From positions 1,172,501 to 1,236,500 of the forward strand of contig NZ_UFSM01000001.1 of assembly GCF_900445235.1 (NCBI RefSeq): DNA of 64,000 nucleotides, written 5' to 3'. The notes under the pieces are model-generated. The model worked only from the letters and a program-made list of their open reading frames with translations, made no database searches and was not told the origin of the DNA. Made by a program: the position numbers and the translations under genes. Origin of the DNA: Aminobacter aminovorans (GTDB lineage Bacteria; Pseudomonadota; Alphaproteobacteria; Rhizobiales; Rhizobiaceae). This document shows, in pieces, positions 44,424 to 53,135 of this stretch (the first letter of the stretch is position 1; every line of letters begins with the position of its first letter).

Positions 44424-47400
44424 ATGAATGTCCACTCCAAGCAGAACGACCCACTGATCCTGTCAGGCCGCGATGTAACAGCGGTTCTGGGTCCGACCAA
44501 TACGGGCAAGACCCACCTCGCAATCGAGCGCATGGTCGCGCACGAAAGCGGCATCATCGGCCTGCCGCTGAGGCTGCTTGCACGCGAGGTCTATGGCCGG
44601 CTGTGCGAGAAGGTCGGTGCCCACAAGGTCGCGCTGGTCACCGGCGAGGAGAAAATCCTGCCGGCGGGGGCGAAATATTCGGTCTGCACCGTCGAGGCGA
44701 TGCCGCGCCAGACCGACGCGGCATTCGTTGCCATCGACGAGGTTCAGCTCGCCGGCGATCTCGAGCGCGGCCATATCTTCACCGACCGCATCCTGCATTT
44801 GCGCGGCAGGCAGGAAACGCTGCTGCTTGGTGCCGCCACCATGCACGGCATCCTGCAGAGGCTTCTGAAGGGTGTATCAGTGGTCACCCGGCCGCGCCTG
44901 TCGCATCTCGCTTATGCCGGTTCCAAGAAGCTGACGCGGCTGCCGCGCCGCTCGGCCATCGTCGCCTTCTCGGCCGACGAGGTCTATGGCATCGCCGAAC
45001 TGATCCGCCGCCAGCAGGGTGGTGCCGCCGTCGTGCTTGGCGCGCTCAGCCCGCGCACCCGAAACGCCCAGGTCGAGCTCTACCAGTCCGGCGACGTCGA
45101 CTACCTGATTGCCACCGACGCCATCGGCATGGGCCTCAATCTTGATGTCGACCATGTCGCCTTCGCCCAGAACCGCAAGTTCGACGGCTACCAGTATCGC
45201 CAGCTGACCGCAGCCGAGCTCGGCCAGATCGCCGGCCGTGCCGGGCGTCATCTGCGCGACGGCACCTTCGGTGTCACTGGCCAGGTAGATCCGTTCGACG
45301 AGGAACTGATCGAGAAGATCGAAGGCCACGATTTCGAGCCGGTGAAAGTGCTGCAGTGGCGCACCGCCCAGTTCGATTTCGCCAGCCTCGACACGCTCAA
45401 GCGCTCGATCGACACGGTGGCACCTGTCGAGGGCCTGACGCGCGCGCTGCCGGCGGTCGACGCCCAGGCGCTCGAACATCTGTCGCGCGACGAAAACATC
45501 CGCTCGCTCGCCACCAACCGCGAACGCGTCGCCTTGCTGTGGGAGACCTGCGCGCTGCCCGACTACCGCAGGATCGCGCCGGCCCAGCACGCCGACCTCA
45601 TCGCCTCGATGTATGACGATCTCGCCCGCAACGGCCATGTCGACGAAAACTACATGGCCGAGCAGGTACGCCGCGCCGATTCCACCGAAGGCGACATCGA
45701 CACGCTTTCACACCGGATCGCACAGATCCGGACCTGGACTTTTGTCTCAAACCGCCCTGGCTGGCTTGCCGATCCGGCACACTGGCAAGAAAAAACGCGA
45801 AACATCGAAGACAGATTGTCGGATGCACTGCATGAGCGGTTGACGAAACGCTTTGTAGACCGCAGGACTTCCGTCCTCATGCGCCGCCTTAGAGAAAACA
45901 CTATGCTTGAAGCCGAAATAAGCCCGTCCGGAACTGTCCTCGTCGAGGGTCATCACGTCGGCGAACTGCAAGGGTTCCGTTTCACCGCCGACCAGAGCGC
46001 GGGTGGAGAAGACGCCAAGGCTGTGCGCACGGCAGCCCAGAAGGCGCTTGCCACCGAGTTCGATTCCCGCGCAGAACGTTTCTCGGCGTCGCCGAATGGC
46101 GATATCGCGCTTGGCTCCGATGGCGTGCTGCGCTGGATCGGCGCGCCGATCGGCACACTGGTCGAGGGCGAGGACGCGCTCAAGCCGCGCGTCGTGCTGC
46201 TCGCCGACGAGCAGCTGACGGGCCCGGCCCGTGACAAGGTCGCGGCGCGCGCCGACCGTTTCGTCAATTTCCAGATCGAGTCGCTGCTCAAGCCGCTCGT
46301 CGATCTCAAGGCCGCCGAGCAGCTTTCCGGTATCGGCCGCGGCATCGCCTTCCAGCTGGTTGAAAATTTCGGCCTGATCAACCGCCGCGACATCGCCGAA
46401 GAGGTGAAGTCGCTCGATCAGGAAGGCCGTGCCGCGCTGCGTCGCCTCGGCGTGCGCTTCGGCGCCTACCACGTCTTCGTGCCCGCGTTGATCAAGCCAG
46501 CGCCGGCAGGCCTGGTGACGCTGCTCTGGGCGCTCAAGAGCGACGGCAAGGACAAGCCGGGCTTCGGAGATGTCGTCCATGCGCTTGCCGCTGGCCGCAC
46601 CTCCGTCGTCATCGACCCGACCTTCGACAAGACCTTCTACAAGCTTGCCGGCTTCCGCAATCTCGGCCGCCGCGCCGTGCGCGTCGACATCCTCGAGCGT
46701 CTCGCCGACCTGATCCGCCCGGCGCTGGCCTGGAAGCAGGGTATCGGCGCGCGTCCCGACGGTGCCTATGACGGCAGCTCGTTCATCGTCACGCCGCAGA
46801 TGATGTCGATCCTCGGCGCCACCGGCGACGACATGGAAGAGATACTCAAGGGTCTTGGCTACCGTGCCGAGCCGAAGGCCGCTGCCGAGGTCAAGGACAA
46901 GCTCGAGGCGATCGACGCCGCCGCTCGCGAGGCCGTGGCCAAGGCTGTTGCCGCAAAGGCTGCCGCCGCTGCTGCGGCTGCTGCACCCGCTGCGAGCGAC
47001 GAGGCTGCCGACGTTTCTGCCGAACCCTTCGTCGAGACGGCCGACGCCGCCGAACAGACTGCTCCCGACGCCGCCGAACAGGCACCCGAGACCGAAGCAG
47101 ACGGGCAGGCAGCTGAAACCGGAGCCGATCAGATCGAGGCGGCTGCCGAACCAGTAGCCGAGGTCGCCGCGGAATCGGTCGCCGAGTTCGCTTCCGAGCC
47201 GGAAGTCGAGGTGGAAGCCGCAGCGGTTGTCGCCGGCGCCCCGGTAGTCGCCGACTCCCCGGTTGCCGATGCCGCTCCGGTGGAAGGCGCCGTTGCAGAC
47301 GTCACCGAAGCCGCGGAAGCGCCCAAGCCGATCCTGTTGTGGCGTCAGGGCCGTTTCGAACAGCGTCCGCGCCATCGCCAGGACAACCGCGCGCGTGGCG

Positions 47401-47738
47401 GCCAGCGCGATCAGCGTGCAGCTGGTGCTGCCGGCGCTCCGGCAGCTCGTCAGGGCGAGGGCAATCGCAATGGTGGCCGCGAAGGTGGCGAAGGCCGTGA
47501 AGGTGGGCGTCCGCGCTTCGATCGCAAGCCAGGCGGCAAGCCGCAGGGCGAGGGTGGACGTCCCGAAAACCGTGGCCGTGGTGAACGTCCGCAGGGCGAA
47601 AGACCCGGTGGCGACCGCAGCGGCTTCAAGGGCAAGCCCGCCTTCCAGCCGAAGCCGCGCGAAGAGCGTCCGGTGCGTATCGATCCCGATTCGCCCTTTG
47701 CCAAGCTCGCTGCGCTGCGCGACCAGCTCAAGAAGTAA
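44424..47738 (+). CDS. SUV3-like RNA/DNA helicase with long disordered tail
   Basis: Encodes 1104 aa. Walker A is LGPTNTGKTHLAI (residues 22-34). Motif II is DEVQ (105-108) rather than DEAD/DEAH, the mark of the SUV3 branch of superfamily 2, and motif VI is QIAGRAGRHLRDG. A SUV3-type C-terminal domain follows to about residue 850. The last 250 residues are low complexity: first Ala/Glu/Val-rich and acidic, then Arg/Gly-rich with repeats such as RGGQRDQR and GRPENRGRGERPQGERPGG, a likely RNA-binding tail. SUV3 proteins act in RNA decay with polynucleotide phosphorylase. The start at 44424 was chosen because upstream residues are unlike the family. Confidence 0.92.
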   Translation: MNVHSKQNDPLILSGRDVTAVLGPTNTGKTHLAIERMVAHESGIIGLPLRLLAREVYGRLCEKVGAHKVALVTGEEKILPAGAKYSVCTVEAMPRQTDAAFVAIDEVQLAGDLERGHIFTDRILHLRGRQETLLLGAATMHGILQRLLKGVSVVTRPRLSHLAYAGSKKLTRLPRRSAIVAFSADEVYGIAELIRRQQGGAAVVLGALSPRTRNAQVELYQSGDVDYLIATDAIGMGLNLDVDHVAFAQNRKFDGYQYRQLTAAELGQIAGRAGRHLRDGTFGVTGQVDPFDEELIEKIEGHDFEPVKVLQWRTAQFDFASLDTLKRSIDTVAPVEGLTRALPAVDAQALEHLSRDENIRSLATNRERVALLWETCALPDYRRIAPAQHADLIASMYDDLARNGHVDENYMAEQVRRADSTEGDIDTLSHRIAQIRTWTFVSNRPGWLADPAHWQEKTRNIEDRLSDALHERLTKRFVDRRTSVLMRRLRENTMLEAEISPSGTVLVEGHHVGELQGFRFTADQSAGGEDAKAVRTAAQKALATEFDSRAERFSASPNGDIALGSDGVLRWIGAPIGTLVEGEDALKPRVVLLADEQLTGPARDKVAARADRFVNFQIESLLKPLVDLKAAEQLSGIGRGIAFQLVENFGLINRRDIAEEVKSLDQEGRAALRRLGVRFGAYHVFVPALIKPAPAGLVTLLWALKSDGKDKPGFGDVVHALAAGRTSVVIDPTFDKTFYKLAGFRNLGRRAVRVDILERLADLIRPALAWKQGIGARPDGAYDGSSFIVTPQMMSILGATGDDMEEILKGLGYRAEPKAAAEVKDKLEAIDAAAREAVAKAVAAKAAAAAAAAAPAASDEAADVSAEPFVETADAAEQTAPDAAEQAPETEADGQAAETGADQIEAAAEPVAEVAAESVAEFASEPEVEVEAAAVVAGAPVVADSPVADAAPVEGAVADVTEAAEAPKPILLWRQGRFEQRPRHRQDNRARGGQRDQRAAGAAGAPAARQGEGNRNGGREGGEGREGGRPRFDRKPGGKPQGEGGRPENRGRGERPQGERPGGDRSGFKGKPAFQPKPREERPVRIDPDSPFAKLAALRDQLKK

Positions 47739-47743
47739 ACGCC

Positions 47744-48127
47744 TTGGCCGGCGAGGGAAGACAGCGCATCGACAAGTGGCTGTTCTTCTCGCGCGCGGTC
47801 AAGTCGCGTTCGCTCGGCGCCAAGCTGGCGCAATCGGGCGGCATCAGGTGCAACGGCCAGAAGCTCGGCCAGGCCTCCGACATCGTCAAGACAGGCGATG
47901 TGCTGACGATCACGCTCGACCGCCGTATCCTGGTCTATAAGGTTCTGCTCGCTGGCGAGCGGCGCGGGCCGGCTGAAGAAGCGCGCAAGCTCTACGACGA
48001 CATCTCTCCGGCGCCGACGCCGAGAGATCAGGCGCCGCCTGATGCCAAACCGCCGCTGCGCGAGGCTGGCAGTGGCCGCCCGACCAAGAAAGAACGGCGC
48101 GCCACCGACAGGTTACGCGACCAGTGA
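47744..48127 (+). CDS. S4-domain RNA-binding protein (Hsp15-like)
   Basis: Encodes 127 aa. The S4 domain fills residues 8-55: RIDKWLFFSRAVKSRSLGAK, then LAQSGGIRCNGQKLGQASDI. The tail is basic and proline-rich. This is the Hsp15 type that binds ribosomal RNA, in some bacteria rescuing stalled 50S subunits. The start is TTG at 47744, five bases after the helicase stop, so the two are coupled and may share an RNA-related role. The next gene, fdxA, begins about 150 bp later. Confidence 0.88.
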   Translation: MAGEGRQRIDKWLFFSRAVKSRSLGAKLAQSGGIRCNGQKLGQASDIVKTGDVLTITLDRRILVYKVLLAGERRGPAEEARKLYDDISPAPTPRDQAPPDAKPPLREAGSGRPTKKERRATDRLRDQ

Positions 48128-48275
48128 CGCAAAGCTTCAGGAGCCATGGCGGCGAAGTTGAGAATTGCGTTCCGCCAACAGGCTTCTGCGGGGAATGGCC
48201 GCCCTTGCAAGAGCTTCGCAAAGGGGATACCTCACCCGAAAGATACAAAATACGGGAAGTCCCGGAGCCTGCTTC

Positions 48276-48614
<339 letters not shown>

Positions 48615-48971
48615 GGTAGCGCGCCCTAAACGGCGCTAGATCGTTGGATTGAGAGCCGGCGTCGACTCTTGACGCGGCAGATTGTTCGCGTATGCAGCAA
48701 AATCTTGATTCTTCCGACTTTTTGTGTTAGAGCTAGCCCAACATGCCGATGACACAACGTCGATTTATGGCGCATAGCCTATTTCACTGAAAGGTGACAA
48801 CCCTAATCCGGACCAGAGTAATCTGGGCCCGGCGGTCGCAACGTTTGCGGTTTGCTGGTCCAGGCTCTTCCGATTGGGGGTCGATTGTCGTGCGGCAGAA
48901 GGTCGCGTTTTGCGACCGTCCCGATCAACCGGCCTCGGCGGGCCGGTGTCACAAGAAGGAGTTCAGGGCGT
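48615..48971. other. Leader and promoter region of carD
   Basis: This 357-bp gap holds no gene. It includes a possible housekeeping promoter near 48700-48735, where TTGATT is followed by an AT-rich spacer. Two hairpins lie close to carD: GGTCGC-GTTTT-GCGACC near 48901-48920 and a GGCC-rich stem near 48930-48950. AAGGAG at 48956-48961 is the carD ribosome site. The long structured leader suggests control after transcription starts, but this is inference. Confidence 0.45.
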
Positions 48972-49556
48972 ATGGCAACTTCCATCCCGCAGAAGAAATC
49001 CGCAGCACGTCACGGTTTCAAGACCGGCGAGTATATTGTCTATCCGGCGCATGGTGTCGGTCAGATCGTATCGATCGACGAGCAGGAAGTGGCGGGACAC
49101 AAGCTCGAACTGTTCGTAATCGATTTCCAGAAAGACAAGATGCGCCTCAAGGTGCCGGTCGCCAAGGCGACGTCCATCGGCATGCGCAAGCTTTCCGAGA
49201 CCGACTATGTCGAGCGTGCATTGAAGGTCGTACAGGGCCGCGCCCGCGTCAAGCGCACCATGTGGTCGCGCCGCGCCCAGGAATATGATGCAAAGATCAA
49301 TTCCGGCGACCTGATCTCGATCGCCGAAGTCGTGCGCGACCTCTACCGCGCCGACAACCAGCCGGAGCAGTCCTACTCCGAGCGCCAGCTTTATGAAGCA
49401 GCGCTCGACCGCATGGCGCGCGAGCTGGCAGCGGTCAACCGTCTGTCGGAGACCGAGGCTGTCCGTCTCATCGAGACCAACCTCAACAAGGGTCCGAAGC
49501 GCGGCGCCAAGGCAGACAACGAAGAAGCCGATGCCGAGCAGGAAGAAGCTGCCTGA
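48972..49556 (+). CDS. carD: CarD-family RNA polymerase-binding regulator
   Basis: Encodes 194 aa. The N-terminal RNA-polymerase-interacting domain includes FKTGEYIVYPAHGVGQIVSI (residues about 16-35) and ELFVIDFQKDKMRLKVPVAK. A helical DNA-contacting C-terminal domain follows (TMWSRRAQEYDAKINSGDLI, then AEVVRDL). An acidic tail ends EEADAEQEEAA. CarD proteins stabilise open promoter complexes. AAGGAG precedes the start. A strong terminator follows. Confidence 0.96.
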   Translation: MATSIPQKKSAARHGFKTGEYIVYPAHGVGQIVSIDEQEVAGHKLELFVIDFQKDKMRLKVPVAKATSIGMRKLSETDYVERALKVVQGRARVKRTMWSRRAQEYDAKINSGDLISIAEVVRDLYRADNQPEQSYSERQLYEAALDRMARELAAVNRLSETEAVRLIETNLNKGPKRGAKADNEEADAEQEEAA

Positions 49557-49889
49557 TCGATCGGATTTACCGAATTACGAAAGACCCGGCCAATGGCCGG
49601 GTTTTTTTGTTTGTCGGTGAAGCGGTTTGCATCCGGGCAGACGCGCAAGGGGAGCGTTGCGCATTCTGCTGCGCGAAGTCACTTGGGCTCGCTGCAAGCT
49701 GCGGCTCTCGTTGGACGAGTGCGGGCATGTCTGGACCCTCACCACCGTTGCCATGCCGCGATCTCGCAACCGCGGTGACGGTCCAGGACACGGCCTCGCC
49801 ATCTGGCGATTGTCTTGAATGCCGCTTCTGAGGCGACTGGTTTTGCTGTATCCGAGGCTCAGACATAGCCGCTTCGGGACAGACAGCAG
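49557..49889. other. Intergenic region after carD
   Basis: A gap of 333 bp. The first part contains the carD terminator. The remainder has no gene, repeat or operator that I can support and presumably includes the weak promoter of the hydrolase gene. Confidence 0.5.
49584..49608 (+). terminator. Rho-independent terminator after carD
   Basis: ACCCGGCC-AAT-GGCCGGGT: a perfect 8-bp stem at 49584-49602 followed by a T run to 49608, 28 bp after the carD stop. Confidence 0.95.
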
Positions 49890-50447
49890 ATGAGCAAAGC
49901 GCTTCTTATCATCGACGTGCAGAATGCGATCCTGAGAGGCAAGGGAACCCCGGAACGCCAGCCGCTGCTGGAGGCTGCGCTCGACGATACGATAGGCAGG
50001 TTGCGCGTCCTTCAAGACAAGGCACGTTCGGCCGGCGTGCCAGTTGTCGTCATCCAGCACGACGGGCCCGAAGGCCACCGGCTGGCGGTCGGGACCGAAG
50101 GCTGGGAAGTCCGGCCGGAGCTGGCACCGCAGGCCGGTGATGTTCTCGTTCGCAAGAAGAGCTCGGACTCGTTTCACGAGACGGATCTGGGCGCCCGCCT
50201 CGGCGAACTGGGGGTCTCGCACCTGGTTGTCGGCGGTTGCATGACCCAGTTTTGCGTCGACACCACAGTGCGTCGCGCTGCGTCGCTCGGTTACGATGTC
50301 ACGCTCGTGGCCGACGGCCATACGACCGCCGACTCGGCACATCTTGCCCATGTCGACATCATCGCCCACCACAATGAAACGCTCGACGGTTTTGGTGCCG
50401 GCGATGCCGAGGTTGATGTCCGCCCGGCAGCGCAGATCTCGTTCTGA
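49890..50447 (+). CDS. Isochorismatase-family cysteine hydrolase
   Basis: Encodes 185 aa, a typical single-domain member. The catalytic triad is visible as Asp9 in LLIIDVQNAIL, Lys in DVLVRKKSSDSF (about residue 87) and Cys in VVGGCMTQFCVDTTVRRAAS (about 115). The substrate is unknown. Nicotinamidase, ureidoacrylate-type and isochorismatase-like members cannot be told apart here. It stands alone between carD and a cystine-type transporter on the opposite strand, in what looks like an inserted accessory block. Confidence 0.88.
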   Translation: MSKALLIIDVQNAILRGKGTPERQPLLEAALDDTIGRLRVLQDKARSAGVPVVVIQHDGPEGHRLAVGTEGWEVRPELAPQAGDVLVRKKSSDSFHETDLGARLGELGVSHLVVGGCMTQFCVDTTVRRAASLGYDVTLVADGHTTADSAHLAHVDIIAHHNETLDGFGAGDAEVDVRPAAQISF

Positions 50448-50468
50448 CGATCGCCTGGGGCGGGGCGC

Positions 50469-51242
50469 CTAGCCTTCGCCGCCCTTGCCATGCGCGTGCT
50501 GGTGCGTGATCGTTGCGATGAAGCGCTTGGTGCGTTCATGCTTCGGATTGCCGAACACCTCGTTGGCCGGACCCTTTTCGACCACGGAACCGGCTTCCAG
50601 GAACAGCACCTCATGGGCGATCTTGGATGCGAGGCGCAGGTCGTGTGTGGCGATCACCATGGTCGTTCCTTCGCGCGCCAGTTGGCCGAGGACGTCGACG
50701 ACTTCCTGTGCCAGTTCAGGATCGAGCGCCGAGGTCGGTTCGTCGCACAAAAGCACCTTTGGTGACGGGGCCAGAGCGCGTGCGATGGCGACGCGCTGCT
50801 GCTGCCCGCCCGAAAGCGTCGCCGGCCAGGCGTCGATCTTGTGACCCATGCCGACTTTGTCCAGCAGTGCCAGGGCACGTTCGCGCGCCTGGGCTTCAGG
50901 CCATTTCAGAACCGTCACCAGCCCTTCCATGACGTTCTCGATCGCGGTGCGATGTGGAAACAGCTGGAAGTTCTGGAACACCATGCCGGTCTGGCGACGC
51001 AGCTGCTGGATCGCCTTGGTGGCGACCCGATGGCCGGGGCGGAATTCAAGCGTGTCGTCGCCGATGCGTACGGTACCAGAAGTCGGGATCTCCAGCAGGT
51101 TGATGCAGCGCAGAAGCGTGCTCTTGCCACCGCCCGAAGGGCCGACGAGGGCAGTGACGCTGCCCTCCCGGATCTCGACCGAGACGTCCTTGAGAACGGT
51201 GTTGTCGCCGAACTGTTTGACGATGTGGGACAGTCCGATCAT
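50469..51242 (-). CDS. Polar amino-acid (cystine-type) ABC transporter ATPase
   Basis: Encodes 257 aa of the GlnQ/TcyN type. Walker A is GPSGGGKST (about residues 34-42), the signature LSGGQQQRVAIARALA, Walker B VLLCDEPTSALDP and the H-loop ATHDLRL. It energises the permease encoded just upstream, whose stop overlaps its start (ATGA). The extra loop EFRPGHRVATKAIQQLR is common in this subfamily. The substrate is inferred from the binding protein. Confidence 0.93.
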   Translation of the reverse strand: MIGLSHIVKQFGDNTVLKDVSVEIREGSVTALVGPSGGGKSTLLRCINLLEIPTSGTVRIGDDTLEFRPGHRVATKAIQQLRRQTGMVFQNFQLFPHRTAIENVMEGLVTVLKWPEAQARERALALLDKVGMGHKIDAWPATLSGGQQQRVAIARALAPSPKVLLCDEPTSALDPELAQEVVDVLGQLAREGTTMVIATHDLRLASKIAHEVLFLEAGSVVEKGPANEVFGNPKHERTKRFIATITHQHAHGKGGEG

Positions 51243-51919
51243 GACCGCGCCTCCAGGAAGCCGCCATAGCGGTTGAGCCGCTTCTCGAGCCTGACCTGCA
51301 GCGACGAGAGTACCGAACTCATGGCGAGATAGAGTATGGCGGCTTCGACATAGAGGATCAGCGGCTCATAGGTGGTGGCGACGATGCGTTGCGCTGCCTG
51401 GAACATCTCCGGCACTGTGATGGCGGCGGCGAGCGAGGTGTCCTTGACCAGCGATATGAAGGTGTTCGACAACGGCGGCACGGCGACGCGCGCTGCCTGC
51501 GGCAGGATCGTCCGGCGCATCGCCTGCGACCATGTCATGCCAATCGAATAGGCCGCTTCCCATTGCCCCTTGGCGACCGAGCTGATGGCGGCGCGGATGA
51601 TCTCGGAGGAATAGGCCCCGACATTGAGTGTGAAGCCGATCAGCGCAGCGGGGAAGGCGTCGAGCACGATGCCGACGCTGGGCAGGCCGTAAAAGATCAG
51701 AAACAGCTGCACCAGAAGCGGCGTGCCGCGGATGATCCAGACGTAAAAGCGGACGATCGCCGACAGCCAGGCCGGTCCGAACAGGCGGGCAAGTGCCGCG
51801 CCCAGCCCGACCGTCAGGCCGAAGGCGAAGGAGAGCAGCGTCAGCGGTGCTGTGAAAATGAGTGCGGCCCACAACAAGGGGCCGAGCGACTCCAACATCA
51901 ATTGCAGCCAATGTGGCAA
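51239..51919 (-). CDS. Polar amino-acid (cystine-type) ABC transporter permease
   Basis: Encodes 226 aa from a TTG at 51919, chosen because AAGGGAG lies eight bases before it and the protein then starts PHWLQLMLESLGPLLWAALI as in this family. The longer frame to 51997 reads through non-coding sequence. Five membrane helices are seen, with the conserved YVWIIRGTPLLVQLFLIFYG, the GAYSSEIIRAAISSV segment and the ATPase-contact loop QWEAAYSIGMTWSQAMRRTI. It forms the channel with itself and is coupled to the ATPase gene. Confidence 0.9.
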   Translation of the reverse strand: MPHWLQLMLESLGPLLWAALIFTAPLTLLSFAFGLTVGLGAALARLFGPAWLSAIVRFYVWIIRGTPLLVQLFLIFYGLPSVGIVLDAFPAALIGFTLNVGAYSSEIIRAAISSVAKGQWEAAYSIGMTWSQAMRRTILPQAARVAVPPLSNTFISLVKDTSLAAAITVPEMFQAAQRIVATTYEPLILYVEAAILYLAMSSVLSSLQVRLEKRLNRYGGFLEARS

Positions 51920-52003
51920 GATGAATGCTCCCTTCCACAATAGAGCGCCGCGCGTCCCCTGGGGACGCGCAAAGGACCCTCTATCGGCATAAAACAACGA
52001 GCT

Positions 52004-52024
52004 CGGAAAATCGCAGATTTTCCG
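52004..52024. repeat. Perfect short inverted repeat
   Basis: CGGAAAATC, three bases, GATTTTCCG: a 9-bp perfect stem between the permease and binding-protein genes. It sits inside a transporter operon, where it could moderate downstream expression. It resembles the inner part of the intergenic palindromes seen elsewhere in the window. Confidence 0.65.
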
Positions 52025-52111
52025 GGCAAGTTCATGGGAAAAAATGAGAGGTTGAAAATGACTGCCTCTCAGGCGGCCGCCACGCCGGGCGCCGCCGGAG
52101 GAGCAATGTCG

Positions 52112-52885
52112 TTACTGCGAGACGTCCGCGCCGAAATAGGCCTCGGAGATCTTCTTGTAGGTGCCGTCAGCCTTTATCTCGGCCAGTGCCTTGTTGATCG
52201 CCTCGACCAGTTCGGGCTCGCCCTTGCGCACGATGACGCCAGAGAAGTCGGCCTTGGCCTCTTCGGCAACGATCTTCACGTCGGCGTCGGGCTTGTGCTT
52301 CTTGAAGTCGAAGAACGACAGCGAGTCGTTGATGGTGGCGTCAGCACGGCCATTCAGCACCAGCTGGATCGACTGGTCGAAACCGTCGGTGCCGACGAGC
52401 TCAGCGCCATTGGCTTCGGCGATCTTGCCGAAATTGCTGGTCAGGGACTGAGCCGACTTCTTGCCCTTGAGGTCGGCGAAGCCTTTGATGTCTTCGTTCT
52501 TGCCGCTGACGATCAGCACTGCCTTCGAGGCGATATAGGGGTCGGAGAAGTCGTACTTGGCCTTGCGCGCCTCAGTGATGCCGACCTGGTTGATGACGGC
52601 GTCGTAGCGCTTGGCGTCGATGCCGGCGATCAGGCCGTCCCACTTGCCTTCGAGGAACTCTGCCTTGACGCCGAGGCGCTTGGCGATTTCCTTGCCGATC
52701 TCGACGTCGAAGCCGACGAGCGCGCCCGATGCGTCGTGATAGGTAAAGGGCGCGTAGGTGCCCTCGGTGCCGATCTTGAATACGCCGGCTGCCTTGATCT
52801 GGTTGAGATTTTCGCCAGCATGGCCGGCGGCGACGGCAGCGAGCTGGATCGTTGCGGCAACGGCCAGCGATTTAAACCACTTCAT
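52112..52885 (-). CDS. Periplasmic polar amino-acid (cystine-type) binding protein
   Basis: Encodes 257 aa. The signal peptide ends near AAGHA|GENL (about residue 23). The type II binding fold starts FKIGTEGTYAPFTYHDASGA with GFDVEIGKEIAKRLG, and later holds the YDAVINQVGITEARKAKYDF and LTSNFGKIAEANGAELVG segments, close to FliY/TcyA cystine-binding proteins. It heads the operon, with the permease after 192 bp and then the ATPase. Cystine or a related amino acid is the probable ligand (inference). Confidence 0.9.
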   Translation of the reverse strand: MKWFKSLAVAATIQLAAVAAGHAGENLNQIKAAGVFKIGTEGTYAPFTYHDASGALVGFDVEIGKEIAKRLGVKAEFLEGKWDGLIAGIDAKRYDAVINQVGITEARKAKYDFSDPYIASKAVLIVSGKNEDIKGFADLKGKKSAQSLTSNFGKIAEANGAELVGTDGFDQSIQLVLNGRADATINDSLSFFDFKKHKPDADVKIVAEEAKADFSGVIVRKGEPELVEAINKALAEIKADGTYKKISEAYFGADVSQ

Positions 52886-52989
52886 TTGGTGTGATCCCTA
52901 TTTTGTGCCCGGCTTGCTGACCGGGAAAGTTGTGATTGGCGGCAATCTGTCAGAAGCTTGCCTTCTGTATAAGGAATGAAATTTCAAAA

Positions 52990-53070
52990 ATGGCACAATA
53001 CTGGAATGTGAATCTACAGGCCATGATGGCCGTCGCCCACTCCGGAACATTCACCGACGCGGCGCGTTAA
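52990..53070 (+). pseudogene. Possible remnant of a LysR regulator N terminus
   Basis: A 26-codon frame starting at ATG 52990 whose residues 6-26 (WNVNLQAMMAVAHSG, then TFTDAAR and stop) match the first helix and turn of LysR proteins (the L..F..VA..GSFT.AAR pattern). No LysR sequence follows. It is divergent from the cystine-type transporter, where a LysR gene would be expected. Its end coincides with the EcfG promoter of rpoH2, so it may be a recombination scar or a chance likeness. Confidence 0.45.
53044..53068 (+). promoter_or_regulatory. EcfG-type promoter of rpoH2
   Basis: GGAAC (53044-53048), 16 bases, CGTT (53065-53068), an exact match to the general stress sigma factor consensus. 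The rpoH2 start codon is 68 bp downstream. In Sinorhizobium meliloti rpoH2 is a known target of the EcfG-type factor RpoE2. Confidence 0.8.
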
Positions 53071-53135
53071 TGCCCCTGCGGGGCCGCGCGAGATTGCAAC
53101 GCGCGCCCGGCTGCTCTTGAGACAAGGGGCGCAAG

